Source: a virus. Taken from it: a stretch of 63,526 nt of DNA. The notes below the pieces were generated by a model. It had not been told where the DNA came from. It saw nothing but the letters and a program-made list of their open reading frames with translations, and made no database searches. Positions 28,735 to 36,853 of the stretch are shown one piece after another (position 1 is the stretch's first letter; every line of letters starts with the position of its first letter). The DNA lies in IMG/VR virus record IMGVR_UViG_3300044612_000880, positions 1 through 63,526 of that record; one strand, 5' to 3'. Position numbers and translations under genes: made by a program.

Positions 28735-29112
28735 ATGACTATCTGTGGACCTGAAGTTTTTGGCTATGACCCGATAAATATCAAGTGGTCTGTAGTTCGT
28801 GGTGATACTGCAACTATAAGAATCGACTTTTTAGAAAATGATGAAGTCTCATTATTTGATACTACTGGCTGGATTTTTAAAGCAAGTTCCTATGATCCAA
28901 AAACTCAGATAATTGATGATTTAGTAGTTTCTTCACATCCTGGATATGTAGTTGTTACCGCTTCTCCAGATATAACATCTTATTGGGGAACAACCTATAA
29001 AAGTATAGTTTCTGAATTAATTTTTGATCTTCAAGTTAAAATTGACGATACTGTATGGACTCCAGTTATTGGAACAATAAATGTGATTGGCGATATTACA
29101 GGTACCATCTAA
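28735..29112 (+). CDS. Virion protein with BppU-like beta-sandwich (125 aa)
   Basis: The block WSVVRGDTATIRIDF, then GWIFKASSYDPKTQ, matches the WxxxRGDT...GW pattern of small tail/baseplate beta-sandwich proteins. It resembles the products of 29972 and 37824 (RGDT/KGDT, ending in a valine-rich strand). TATAAT is 8 nt before the ATG. It opens the fibre cluster. Confidence 0.5.
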   Translation: MTICGPEVFGYDPINIKWSVVRGDTATIRIDFLENDEVSLFDTTGWIFKASSYDPKTQIIDDLVVSSHPGYVVVTASPDITSYWGTTYKSIVSELIFDLQVKIDDTVWTPVIGTINVIGDITGTI

Positions 29113-29213
29113 TGCCAATTATAAAAGTATCCCATATAACTCCCATTCAATTACCGTCAGCAATAAAAATTTCAACAAATGGAAATGTAAAAGTTTTTAA
29201 AGTTAAAAAATAA
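29112..29213 (+). CDS. Virion-region micro-protein (33 aa)
   Basis: MPIIKVSHITPIQLPSAIKI ... NVKVFKVKK; its ATG shares a base with the upstream stop. The 37824 gene has a similar short partner (38231-38455) right after it, so a small-partner arrangement may be conserved. Function unknown. Confidence 0.45.
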   Translation: MPIIKVSHITPIQLPSAIKISTNGNVKVFKVKK

Positions 29214-29228
29214 TTTACTGGAGGATTT

Positions 29229-29954
29229 GTGGTTTCTAAAAATATGGATTTTCCAATAAGCAAGAAAGCGGCATACGCATCTCAAGTTGAAAACCAGCAA
29301 AGTATAGTTACGGACAACTCAGTCGGATATATTCCAGTTCCTGGCCCTCAAGGACCAAGAGGTCTTCAAGGAGAAACTGGACCTCAAGGCCCTAAAGGTG
29401 AACCTGGACAAGATGGACAAAAAGGACAAAAGGGAGATACTGGACAAAAAGGACAAGATGGAAAAAGTTCTTTACCAAATTACAATCAGCCAGCAGGTTG
29501 GGCAAAGTACGTATCTGATAACCTGATACCAACAAAAACTGGAGCGTCTCAGGGAGAAGATGGTTGGGTATCCTTAACTCTTGGAAATGTTTCACGTGAA
29601 ACAGTTGAAAAATATCTTCCATCAAATTCTCAGGGTCTATATGGAAAAGAAACAAAAAGAATTAACCTTAAAGGATTAGAACTTGGCACCCAACTACAAA
29701 TAACTTATGATTTTGAAATCACTACATATTCTTCAAATACAGAAGTATGGGTTAGATCATTTTTCCCTGAAAGCAAGTCTGAAGTTATATCTTTTGTAGC
29801 ATCTTTAAAATATCAATATTCGTATGACCTCTCTGTCACTCAAACCCTATTTTTAAATTCAGATGCTGATAAGATTTCTGGAATTAGTCCACAGGTTAGA
29901 ACCGATATGGACGCAATAGTATTGTTAAAAAGTATAGCAGTTTCAGTCAGGTAA
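29229..29954 (+). CDS. Collagen-like tail fibre protein
   Basis: GTG start at 29229 behind GGAGG. Residues about 38-81 contain 14 or so Gly-X-Y triplets (GPQGPRGLQGETGPQGPKGE onward), expected to form a triple helix. The remaining 160 residues form a beta-rich C-terminal domain, likely trimeric. Some Y positions carry Pro, a potential hydroxylation target. Probably a receptor-binding fibre. Confidence 0.78.
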   Translation: MVSKNMDFPISKKAAYASQVENQQSIVTDNSVGYIPVPGPQGPRGLQGETGPQGPKGEPGQDGQKGQKGDTGQKGQDGKSSLPNYNQPAGWAKYVSDNLIPTKTGASQGEDGWVSLTLGNVSRETVEKYLPSNSQGLYGKETKRINLKGLELGTQLQITYDFEITTYSSNTEVWVRSFFPESKSEVISFVASLKYQYSYDLSVTQTLFLNSDADKISGISPQVRTDMDAIVLLKSIAVSVR

Positions 29955-29971
29955 CATGGTATAATAAAATC

Positions 29972-30391
29972 ATGGCATTCCCAGGCACAATGAACATTAC
30001 ATACTATAAAGGTGATACCTATGAATTTCGGGTATACCCAAAAAAGTCTGACGGTACACCCTATAACCTTTCTGAATTTGAACATAATGCAGGTACATTA
30101 AAAGGACCAAAATTTACAATTGCGCCAACCAGAGGTCTTGACTATGCGTCAAACCCTGCTGTAGTTAAAGCATATGCTTCAATATCTGCAGATAACACAT
30201 ATTTAACATGTGCAATTAGGCCAGGAGATGGAAATCTTCTAAACTCTACAGTTCAGTATGTCTACGACATACAAATAGTTGATGGACGTTCTGGTAACAC
30301 AGATCCTCAACCATACGATAAGGTAATCACAGTTTTAACTGGTATTATAACTGTTGTTGAAGATGTAACAAACCCAAGTCTGGAGTCTTAA
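29972..30391 (+). CDS. Virion beta-sandwich protein (139 aa)
   Basis: MAFPGTMNITYYKGDTYEFR and the end VLTGIITVVEDVTN resemble the 37824 product (ending VIVIEDVTD). TATAAT is exactly 6 nt before the ATG, so the transcript is leaderless. Coupled to the 30392 gene by an immediate start. Probable baseplate or fibre-adaptor protein. Confidence 0.5.
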   Translation: MAFPGTMNITYYKGDTYEFRVYPKKSDGTPYNLSEFEHNAGTLKGPKFTIAPTRGLDYASNPAVVKAYASISADNTYLTCAIRPGDGNLLNSTVQYVYDIQIVDGRSGNTDPQPYDKVITVLTGIITVVEDVTNPSLES

Positions 30392-30973
30392 ATGGTAGAT
30401 GTATTGATTGACACAGAGGATATCACAGTTCTTGGCGGACCAGAATCAATAAGCGTAGATTTAGATGTCGGTCCAAATGGAGAACGAGGAAGCAGAATAT
30501 TTACTTCTGTAGGGGATCCAAATCTAGTTTCTATAGGTGGCAATCAAACTTTTAAGGTTTTTGATTTGTGTATAAATGTTAATCCTTCACATGAAGACTA
30601 TCAATTTTTATACCAGAGAATAAATGACTCTGGAGATGAAACTTGGGAAAAAATATTTAAAATGACAACAAATCAATACTCAGAGGTTGAGTCAAGAACT
30701 TTTGTTGATGGAGAAGTTGAAATTGTAATAAATTTAATAGATGTGGTTCCAGAAGATATGATAACTACAGTCCAGGCTTCAGATTTTGCCGTAATGCATA
30801 ATATTTCTGGCAGCCAAACCCCAATAGCAAGTTCTATGCTAGTAGGAGATATAATTACTAACGGATCGTCCCGTGGATTACCAATAACTATTCATGGAGC
30901 ATCCCTTCAGGATGGAGCATGGTCCGATTTGGTTGGCAATTTGTCCGTTCATTTGTTTATTAGTATGGTATAA
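30392..30973 (+). CDS. Tail fibre-associated protein (193 aa)
   Basis: MVDVLIDTEDITVLGGPESI, with a beta-rich body (FKVFDLCINVNPSHEDYQFL). The GPNGERG near residue 27 is a single collagen-like turn. It starts directly after the preceding stop. Role not recognised beyond virion context. Confidence 0.5.
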   Translation: MVDVLIDTEDITVLGGPESISVDLDVGPNGERGSRIFTSVGDPNLVSIGGNQTFKVFDLCINVNPSHEDYQFLYQRINDSGDETWEKIFKMTTNQYSEVESRTFVDGEVEIVINLIDVVPEDMITTVQASDFAVMHNISGSQTPIASSMLVGDIITNGSSRGLPITIHGASLQDGAWSDLVGNLSVHLFISMV

Positions 30974-30994
30974 TTTTTTAGAGGTGGTTAACAA

Positions 30995-31441
30995 ATGGCT
31001 CAAGATATAAATCCGAACTTAAACGGACCCTTTAATACCCAGATCCCAGCATATGGTGACGCTGCAGACATTGTCGCAGCATTAAGACTTTTTCTTTATG
31101 GAACAACAACCCCACCAGCCTCAACAGCAGAAATTCAATCAAATTCTATTGCCTATCATTTACAACAAATGAAAAATGATATAACAACAATAAATAATAG
31201 AGGAATTGGTTCTTCAGTAACTGCTACTGCTCCAACTTCTCCACTAGAAGGCTATGTATGGATGAACAAAAATTCTTCCGCATCTAACTCTGTTGTTTTT
31301 CCAAGTGCAATTTTTACTAACACCCCACCAGCAACAAATACAGTAACAGACGGAGCGCTTTGGGTAGATAGAGACTCTGTTCCATTAACTATGTATATTT
31401 TTGATTCATTAACAAATGCATGGAAGCCGATAGGAGTATAA
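30995..31441 (+). CDS. Tail fibre-like protein (148 aa)
   Basis: MAQDINPNLNGPFNTQIPAY, with paired GYVWMNKN and GALWVDRDS strands typical of fibre-tip chaperone or trimeric domains (W-x-(D/N) repeats). Ribosome site AGAGGTGG and an extended -10 (TATGGTATAAT) just upstream. Overlaps the next gene by TAATG. Confidence 0.5.
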   Translation: MAQDINPNLNGPFNTQIPAYGDAADIVAALRLFLYGTTTPPASTAEIQSNSIAYHLQQMKNDITTINNRGIGSSVTATAPTSPLEGYVWMNKNSSASNSVVFPSAIFTNTPPATNTVTDGALWVDRDSVPLTMYIFDSLTNAWKPIGV

Positions 31442-32070
31442 TGTCAACAATTAGCGATGAGGGGAAATTAGCCTACTTATATGATTCAGAAGATGATGCT
31501 TGGTATCCAGTTACTGGAAGCACAAATACAACTGCAAACTATATTTGGAGCGGTACTCATAAGTTTTTAAACTCAGCAACCTATGAATCAGTTCTACGTG
31601 CAAAAGGTGGAGTAAATAATTTTTTAAATCCGTCTTCTCGTAATGATGTTATAGTAAACCCAATTAATGGTCTTGTTTGTTTTATTCAGCAAACAGATAA
31701 TGGAGACATTATAAACCAAATTCAATATTATTATAATGGTTCTTGGAGAGAGTACTCTGATTCTGTTTATTTAACATCTATTACTGCAAGCAAAACACTT
31801 AGTTTGTCTGATGTAGGCAAAACTTTAAAAATTACCTCAAATGACAATGTTATTATCACAGTTCCAACAAACGCAACAGTGCCATTTGTTATTGGCCAGC
31901 GTGTTGACTTGATTAGGTACGGTACTGGTGGTGTATTTATTAGTGAGTCTAGCGGTGTAACTGTTTTAAGTAAAAATTTAAACAAGAAAATTGCTGCAAG
32001 ATATTCTGGTGGGTCACTAGTAAAAACTGATACCGATACCTGGATCCTTATTGGCGATTTGACAGCGTAG
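31441..32070 (+). CDS. Tail fibre-like protein (209 aa)
   Basis: Start at ATG 31441, overlapping the TAA of the previous gene. The C-terminal 80 residues (LSDVGKTLKITSNDNVIITV and ending TDTWILIGDLTA) are homologous to the C-terminus of the 41292 product (ending TNIWILSGDLTA). They are probably a shared tip or trimerisation domain. Confidence 0.6.
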   Translation: MSTISDEGKLAYLYDSEDDAWYPVTGSTNTTANYIWSGTHKFLNSATYESVLRAKGGVNNFLNPSSRNDVIVNPINGLVCFIQQTDNGDIINQIQYYYNGSWREYSDSVYLTSITASKTLSLSDVGKTLKITSNDNVIITVPTNATVPFVIGQRVDLIRYGTGGVFISESSGVTVLSKNLNKKIAARYSGGSLVKTDTDTWILIGDLTA

Positions 32071-32078
32071 GGCTAATC

Positions 32079-34382
32079 ATGGGTTGGATTAGCAAATGGT
32101 CTGCTTCTAAAGGAATGGTTTCAGTACCAAATATCCTTGAAATATCAAAAACAGAAGCCGAAGAATTAATCCAAAGCAATGGTCTAATAGTAGGAACTGC
32201 ATCTACAGTAACTCAAGAAGATAATACAAAGACAAACACTGTTATAACCCAAGCAGCGCCAGCAGGAACATTGGTTGATTATGAAAGCCCAATAGATTTT
32301 ACATATAGACTATTTTCTTTTACTCCGTTTAGTGTATTTACATTTACACCAGTTACACCATTTTCATTCACGCCAGTTACATTTTCAGTGTTTTCATTTG
32401 TACCATTTGGTGTGTTTACTTTTACTCCATACACACCAGCACTAAGTATTTCAAACGTATCGGGCACTGCAACTGGCACAACAACTGCAACAATTAGTTG
32501 GACATCTTCAGGACAAGTATCATTCCATTTAATGGTTGTTCCAAGATTTACAGATAACGAGCCAGGTTTTAGTTTATATGGAACAACAGCAACAAGTGTT
32601 ACCGCAACTGGTCTTACTCCAGATAATATGCACGACATAACTGTTTTTGTATATTCTGGAGCAAATCAAACTGGATCTTCTCAATTAGGACAGGGTACAG
32701 TTAAAACAAATGCCCCACCAGCCGTAGTATTAGATAAAACAGTTCCAAATGTTGTAGGAATGACTTCTGCTGCAGCACAAACTGCACTTCAAACAGCAGG
32801 ACTAGTTTCTGGAAGTGTTACAACAGGAACAACTACAAGCACTGCTGCTAATAGTGGCAAAGTAGAAAGTCAATCTCCAGCATCAGGAACTGCAGTTGCT
32901 TCAGGAACAAATGTAAATTTAACTATGTGGAATTACGTTGCTGCAACATGTACGGTAGCAACAACATACACTTATAATTGGGGAGAATGGGATACATGCT
33001 CTAATGGAACACAGTCTAGATGGGCAACAGATAGAGATTATTCTACAGTTAATGCAGACTGTTCTATCAGCACTGGAACTCAACAATTTTATGTAGTAGG
33101 AAATTCAAGTCCTTGGAGACAGCAAAGAGATTGTGTAGTAACTTGTACTGCTGGAACCTCATATGTTTATAATTGGGACGACTGGGGAACCTGTGTTGGA
33201 TCAATAAGAAAAAGATATGCTCAAAATAGAACTGTAAATATTATTTATTCAGATTGTTCTGTAAATGATTACCTTGAACCATTTTATCAAGCAGGAAGGT
33301 CAAGTCCTTGGGAAGAAAGCGAGGCTTGTACCGTAGCATTTACATTTACGCCATTTTCAGTATTTACATTTACGCCATTTAGTGTCTTTTCATTTACACC
33401 ACTTGCAAAGCCAAATTGTCAGTCTCCAAATGTTCAAACTAAAAATACTACCGCTACATGTGCAGATTTAGGAAGGACCTATCTTGGAGGACCAAACGAA
33501 TATCAAATAGGCGTAGGATATTCATGTTGTGGAGAACTTATAAATACGTTCTCATTTACTCCTGTATTCACATTTACTCCAACATTCTCATTTACTCCAG
33601 TTGCCCCAACATATCCAGCGCTTCTTTCTGGATTCCATTTATGTGCACAGGGGGATGTTCCAAACCCAGCAAGCCCATGCTACCAAGCAGATGTTGGCGT
33701 TAAGTGTGTAGATGGAGGAGCATCAGGTGCTTCTTGTACAGATCCAAATGCCTTCTCATTTACTCCAACCGCACCAGCATTCTCATTTACTCCAACAGCA
33801 GCCTTTACCTTTACTCCAACAGCAGCCTTTACCTTTACTCCAACATTCTCTGTCTTCGGATTCTCACCAGCACGTGGCCCAGGATACTACTCTCTTGGAC
33901 CTAAGACTAAAATTAGAATGGCTGATGGCAGCCTAAAGGAAGCACAAGATATTGTTGTAGGAGATGAACTATTATCTGTAAATTCAGGTGAAATCTCTCA
34001 AACAGATGCAACAACATCTTCACTATTGACTTGGTCAACAATTGACGATGTCATATTTGAAAATGTTATAACAACTGTTAATAGTGTGACTAGACACACA
34101 ACAGACAAGACATACAGAATTAACGGAGATGCATTTAGCCCTAACCACGTAATAATGGTTAAGCGTAATGAAGAAATATTGTTTGTATGGTCAAGAGATG
34201 TTATTTCAACAGATTTAATTAGAGACTACCTTGGAAACTGGGAATCAATAACCGAACTAGAAATGCTTGAGTTCCCAGTTGAAGTAATATCTATAAACTG
34301 TGAGCCATACGACATATACTTTACAGAACACGCCTTGACACATGATGGCAAGCAGTGGTATGATATTTCTAATACAGATTAG
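32079..34382 (+). CDS. Adhesin with PASTA, FnIII, Phe-rich repeats and C-terminal Hint domain
   Basis: This 767-residue protein begins with a PASTA-like unit (VPNILEISKTEAEELIQSNG). Short FTFTP/FSFTP repeats follow near 80-125, then a fibronectin-like domain (ATISWTS) and a second PASTA (VPNVVGMTSAAAQTALQTAG). Two Cys-rich YNWGEWDTC-type modules come next, and more Phe repeats lie at about 425-600. From Ser605, SLGPKTKIRMADG starts a Hint domain with FSPNHVIMV and PYDIYFTEHALTHD. PASTA binds peptidoglycan or adhesin surfaces. Hint usually self-cleaves, but Ser replaces Cys here, so cleavage is uncertain. Confidence 0.75.
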   Translation: MGWISKWSASKGMVSVPNILEISKTEAEELIQSNGLIVGTASTVTQEDNTKTNTVITQAAPAGTLVDYESPIDFTYRLFSFTPFSVFTFTPVTPFSFTPVTFSVFSFVPFGVFTFTPYTPALSISNVSGTATGTTTATISWTSSGQVSFHLMVVPRFTDNEPGFSLYGTTATSVTATGLTPDNMHDITVFVYSGANQTGSSQLGQGTVKTNAPPAVVLDKTVPNVVGMTSAAAQTALQTAGLVSGSVTTGTTTSTAANSGKVESQSPASGTAVASGTNVNLTMWNYVAATCTVATTYTYNWGEWDTCSNGTQSRWATDRDYSTVNADCSISTGTQQFYVVGNSSPWRQQRDCVVTCTAGTSYVYNWDDWGTCVGSIRKRYAQNRTVNIIYSDCSVNDYLEPFYQAGRSSPWEESEACTVAFTFTPFSVFTFTPFSVFSFTPLAKPNCQSPNVQTKNTTATCADLGRTYLGGPNEYQIGVGYSCCGELINTFSFTPVFTFTPTFSFTPVAPTYPALLSGFHLCAQGDVPNPASPCYQADVGVKCVDGGASGASCTDPNAFSFTPTAPAFSFTPTAAFTFTPTAAFTFTPTFSVFGFSPARGPGYYSLGPKTKIRMADGSLKEAQDIVVGDELLSVNSGEISQTDATTSSLLTWSTIDDVIFENVITTVNSVTRHTTDKTYRINGDAFSPNHVIMVKRNEEILFVWSRDVISTDLIRDYLGNWESITELEMLEFPVEVISINCEPYDIYFTEHALTHDGKQWYDISNTD
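32316..33870 (+). repeat. Phe-rich FxF(T/S)P coding repeats, set 1
   Basis: Clusters at about 32316-32440, 33345-33405, 33548-33610 and 33753-33870 encode FSFTP/FTFTP with spacers such as FSV and VAP. The last cluster includes an exact short tandem of the AAFTFTPT unit. Confidence 0.7.
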
Positions 34383-34390
34383 GAGAAAAA

Positions 34391-34624
34391 ATGAAAAATA
34401 AGTTTGATCAATGGATAGAAAACCTTGGAGACACAAGGCCTTGGGATTTTATTAATCCAAATACTGAATATGCTCATAAGAATGTTGCAGACCAAAGATA
34501 TGACATATGTAAATCATGCCCAAACCTTTTAGCAACTAAGCAATGTAGTTTGTGTGGCTGTTTTATGGTTGCTAAGTCAAGACTTTTGCATGCAACTTGC
34601 CCAGCAAACAAATGGCCTACTTAG
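34391..34624 (+). CDS. Zinc-ribbon protein, DUF6171-like (77 aa)
   Basis: The end has RYDICKSCPNLL, KQCSLCGCFMVAK and ATCPANKWPT, the C-x2-C...C-x2-C-x-C...C pattern known from small proteins beside cyanophage fibre genes. Ribosome site AGGAG. Stop overlaps the convergent lysozyme-like gene. Function unknown. Confidence 0.62.
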   Translation: MKNKFDQWIENLGDTRPWDFINPNTEYAHKNVADQRYDICKSCPNLLATKQCSLCGCFMVAKSRLLHATCPANKWPT

Positions 34625-35180
34625 GAAACTTGCTCATCCACATTCTGGTCTTAGGCGTAATGCCCTTCCAAGAAGACCAATCGTCTCCACCGTTTGTCAT
34701 GTAGTATGCAATTTCAGCATTTTTAACGGGATTGAACAGTTCAGCATTAGAGTCAAGATCGAACTTTTCTCTACGGTCAGGACCAAGGTTGTCAATCATA
34801 TTAATTTGGAACATTCCATAAGACGAGTCACCAGTCTTGTGATTGCCATTAAAAGCCAATGGTCGTCCATTAGATTCTTTTTTAGCAACCGCCCAAGCAA
34901 CCACAAGGTCTTTACCCTTAAATCCTACTAGAGAAAGCAGTTCCTTTAGTTCAATATCGGTCAGAGATGTCTTATTCTCAAAACTCTCTAGCCTTTTTGC
35001 TTTAGAAACCAAAAAAACCTCTTTCGAGGCGTTTCCTTGCTCCTGAGCCTGTTCTATACTCAAATTGTTTTTGTCACTTGTTCGTGTTTCAGCATTAGCA
35101 GTGTTTGACAAAGACACTACTAAAGTCAATATACTGAGTGTGCTAATGATCTCTTTGTTTCTTTCGATAAATTTAATCAT
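34617..35180 (-). CDS. Secreted lysozyme/transglycosylase-like protein
   Basis: Start at ATG 35180, 5-6 nt behind AGGAGG. A signal peptide or anchor is seen (TLSILTLVVSLSNTANAE). The catalytic domain has AWAVAKKESNGRPLAFNGN (Glu candidate in KKES), SSYGMFQINM and NAEIAYYMTNGGDDWSSW, like SLT/GH23-type enzymes of actinophages. It probably cuts peptidoglycan. It is the only leftward gene within the late region, with its own promoter. Confidence 0.78.
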   Translation of the reverse strand: MIKFIERNKEIISTLSILTLVVSLSNTANAETRTSDKNNLSIEQAQEQGNASKEVFLVSKAKRLESFENKTSLTDIELKELLSLVGFKGKDLVVAWAVAKKESNGRPLAFNGNHKTGDSSYGMFQINMIDNLGPDRREKFDLDSNAELFNPVKNAEIAYYMTNGGDDWSSWKGITPKTRMWMSKFPK

Positions 35181-35202
35181 AGTTTCCTCCTTAGAAAACA
35201 AT

Positions 35203-35220
35203 AACACCTTGGTAGGTGTT
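35203..35220 (-). promoter_or_regulatory. 5' leader hairpin of the lysozyme-like gene
   Basis: AACACCT/AGGTGTT perfect 7-bp stem with a 4-nt loop, at or just after the predicted start site and before the ribosome site. It may stabilise the mRNA or control initiation. Confidence 0.55.
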
Positions 35221-35227
35221 ACTACCT

Positions 35228-35257
35228 AGTATAGCATGATATTTCTTCAAAAGTCAA
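35228..35257 (-). promoter_or_regulatory. Promoter of the lysozyme-like gene
   Basis: Minus strand: TTGACT (35252-35257), 18-nt spacer, extended TGC TATACT (35228-35233). It resembles the early-region promoters rather than the late ones. Confidence 0.65.
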
Positions 35258-35285
35258 CTCTGAACAATGGTATAATAAAAGTACT

Positions 35286-35828
35286 ATGGCAACAAAATTA
35301 AACGGGCTAGGCTTACCGTATCCCTTAGCAAGCGATAACGTGAATGTACACGGAGATATTAAAGATTTAGTAACTAAACTAGAAGAGATTCTTCCACCTT
35401 TAGGCCTTTCATATTTTCAAATTAGTGTAAGAAATGAAACTGGATCATCAATATCAGCAGGAGACCCTGTTTATGCTTCTGGATATAGTTCAGTATCAGA
35501 AAGAACTCTAATAACAAAACTCACTGGTTCTTCTACACAAACATTATTAGGTTTAGCAAAAACTAATATAGCAAATAATGCTAATGGTGTAGTTGTAGTA
35601 GGAGGAGTTCTTGAAGGTTTAAATACTTCAACATTTGCAAGTGGCTCAATTCTTTATGTTGGTCAAACTGGAGGGCTTATTTCAGGAGCAAACGATTCGT
35701 CAGGAGCAAAACCAGAAAACTCTGGTGTTGCAGTAGGAATTGTTGCTCATTCTGGAAATCCTGGAATACTCATTGTTCAAGCAAAAGGAAATGGAACTTG
35801 GGGAGCATTGAAAAACGGTTTAGCCTAA
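35286..35828 (+). CDS. Virion surface or fibre protein (180 aa)
   Basis: MATKLNGLGLPYPLASDNVN; the C-terminal two-thirds (ISAGDPVYASGYSSVSERTL, and later GILIVQAKG) have the Ala/Gly-rich strand pattern of trimeric decoration or fibre domains (DUF2190-like). TATAAT is 9 nt before the ATG. TAATG overlap with the epimerase gene. Confidence 0.5.
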   Translation: MATKLNGLGLPYPLASDNVNVHGDIKDLVTKLEEILPPLGLSYFQISVRNETGSSISAGDPVYASGYSSVSERTLITKLTGSSTQTLLGLAKTNIANNANGVVVVGGVLEGLNTSTFASGSILYVGQTGGLISGANDSSGAKPENSGVAVGIVAHSGNPGILIVQAKGNGTWGALKNGLA

Positions 35829-36853
35829 TGAAACAGAAAACGGCATTAGTTTTTGGTGCAGGTGGTTTTATTGGAAGCCACATGGTTAAAAGATTAAAAT
35901 CAGAAGGATACTGGGTTCGTGGTGTTGATTTAAAACATCCAGACTTTTCAGAAACACAAGCAGACGAGTTTGTTGAAAGAGATCTTTCGGTATATGAGAA
36001 TGTTGAAAAAGTTATTCAGTTTAAAGGATATCAAGGAAACTTTTACCACGAAGTTCCATATCGTTCTATAGATTCATTTGATGAGATATACCAATTTGCA
36101 GCAGACATGGGTGGAGCAGGATATATCTTTACTGGTTTAAACGATTCTCAGATTATGGAAAACTCTGCTCTAATAAACCTTAACCTATTAAGAGCGCAGT
36201 CTAGACTTAATGAAAAGTATGATATTAATAAAACCAAAATATTTTATTCAAGTTCTGCCTGTATGTATCCTGACTATAAGCAGTTGGATGTTAATAATCC
36301 TGGACTTAAGGAGTCTGATGCATACCCTGCAGATCCTGACAGCGAGTACGGCTGGGAGAAACTGTTTAGTGAGAGAATGTTCTTAGCCTTTAATAGAAAC
36401 AACAAGATCCCTGTAGCCATTGCCAGATATCATAATATTTATGGACCAGAAGGAACTTGGGATGGTGGAAAAGAAAAAGCACCAGCAGCAATATGTAGAA
36501 AAGTTATTCAGTCAGATGGATTTATAGAAATTTGGGGGGATGGAGAACAGACTCGTTCATTCCTATATATAGATGAATGCATAGAAGCAACAAGAAGGCT
36601 TATGGAGTCAGACTTTACTGGACCAGTCAATATTGGGTCTGAAGAAATGGTTACTATTAATCAGTTGGTAGATATTGCTTGTAGCATTGAAGACAAAACT
36701 CTTAGCAAAATGCACATTCCTGGCCCACTTGGAGTTAGAGGCAGAAACTCTAATAATGATTTAGTTAGAGAAAAATTAGACTGGGATTACTCAATGTCTC
36801 TTAAAGATGGAATCAAACAAACATATGAATGGATAAAAAAACAAAATGGATAA
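35828..36853 (+). CDS. GDP-mannose 3,5-epimerase-like SDR enzyme
   Basis: Start at ATG 35828 (overlap TAATG). Residues show the NAD loop VFGAGGFIGSH, YQFAADMGGAGYIF, SSSACMYPDYKQL, Tyr/Lys pair in YGWEKLFSE, RYHNIYGPEGTWDGGKEKAP, WGDGEQTRSF and GPLGVRGRNSNNDL. These are near-identical in order to plant GDP-mannose 3,5-epimerase, which makes GDP-L-galactose. It is 341 residues, close to the family length. A GDP-sugar transferase-like gene follows with an 8-nt overlap. Confidence 0.85.
   Translation: MKQKTALVFGAGGFIGSHMVKRLKSEGYWVRGVDLKHPDFSETQADEFVERDLSVYENVEKVIQFKGYQGNFYHEVPYRSIDSFDEIYQFAADMGGAGYIFTGLNDSQIMENSALINLNLLRAQSRLNEKYDINKTKIFYSSSACMYPDYKQLDVNNPGLKESDAYPADPDSEYGWEKLFSERMFLAFNRNNKIPVAIARYHNIYGPEGTWDGGKEKAPAAICRKVIQSDGFIEIWGDGEQTRSFLYIDECIEATRRLMESDFTGPVNIGSEEMVTINQLVDIACSIEDKTLSKMHIPGPLGVRGRNSNNDLVREKLDWDYSMSLKDGIKQTYEWIKKQNG

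Noticed and set aside
29392-29655. Leftward ORF inside the collagen-like gene
   Set aside because: It is an antisense shadow of the Gly-X-Y repeat, without a ribosome site.
33891-34382. True protein-splicing intein
   Set aside because: The Hint domain is C-terminal with no following extein and lacks the first Cys; hedgehog-like or inactive Hint is more likely.
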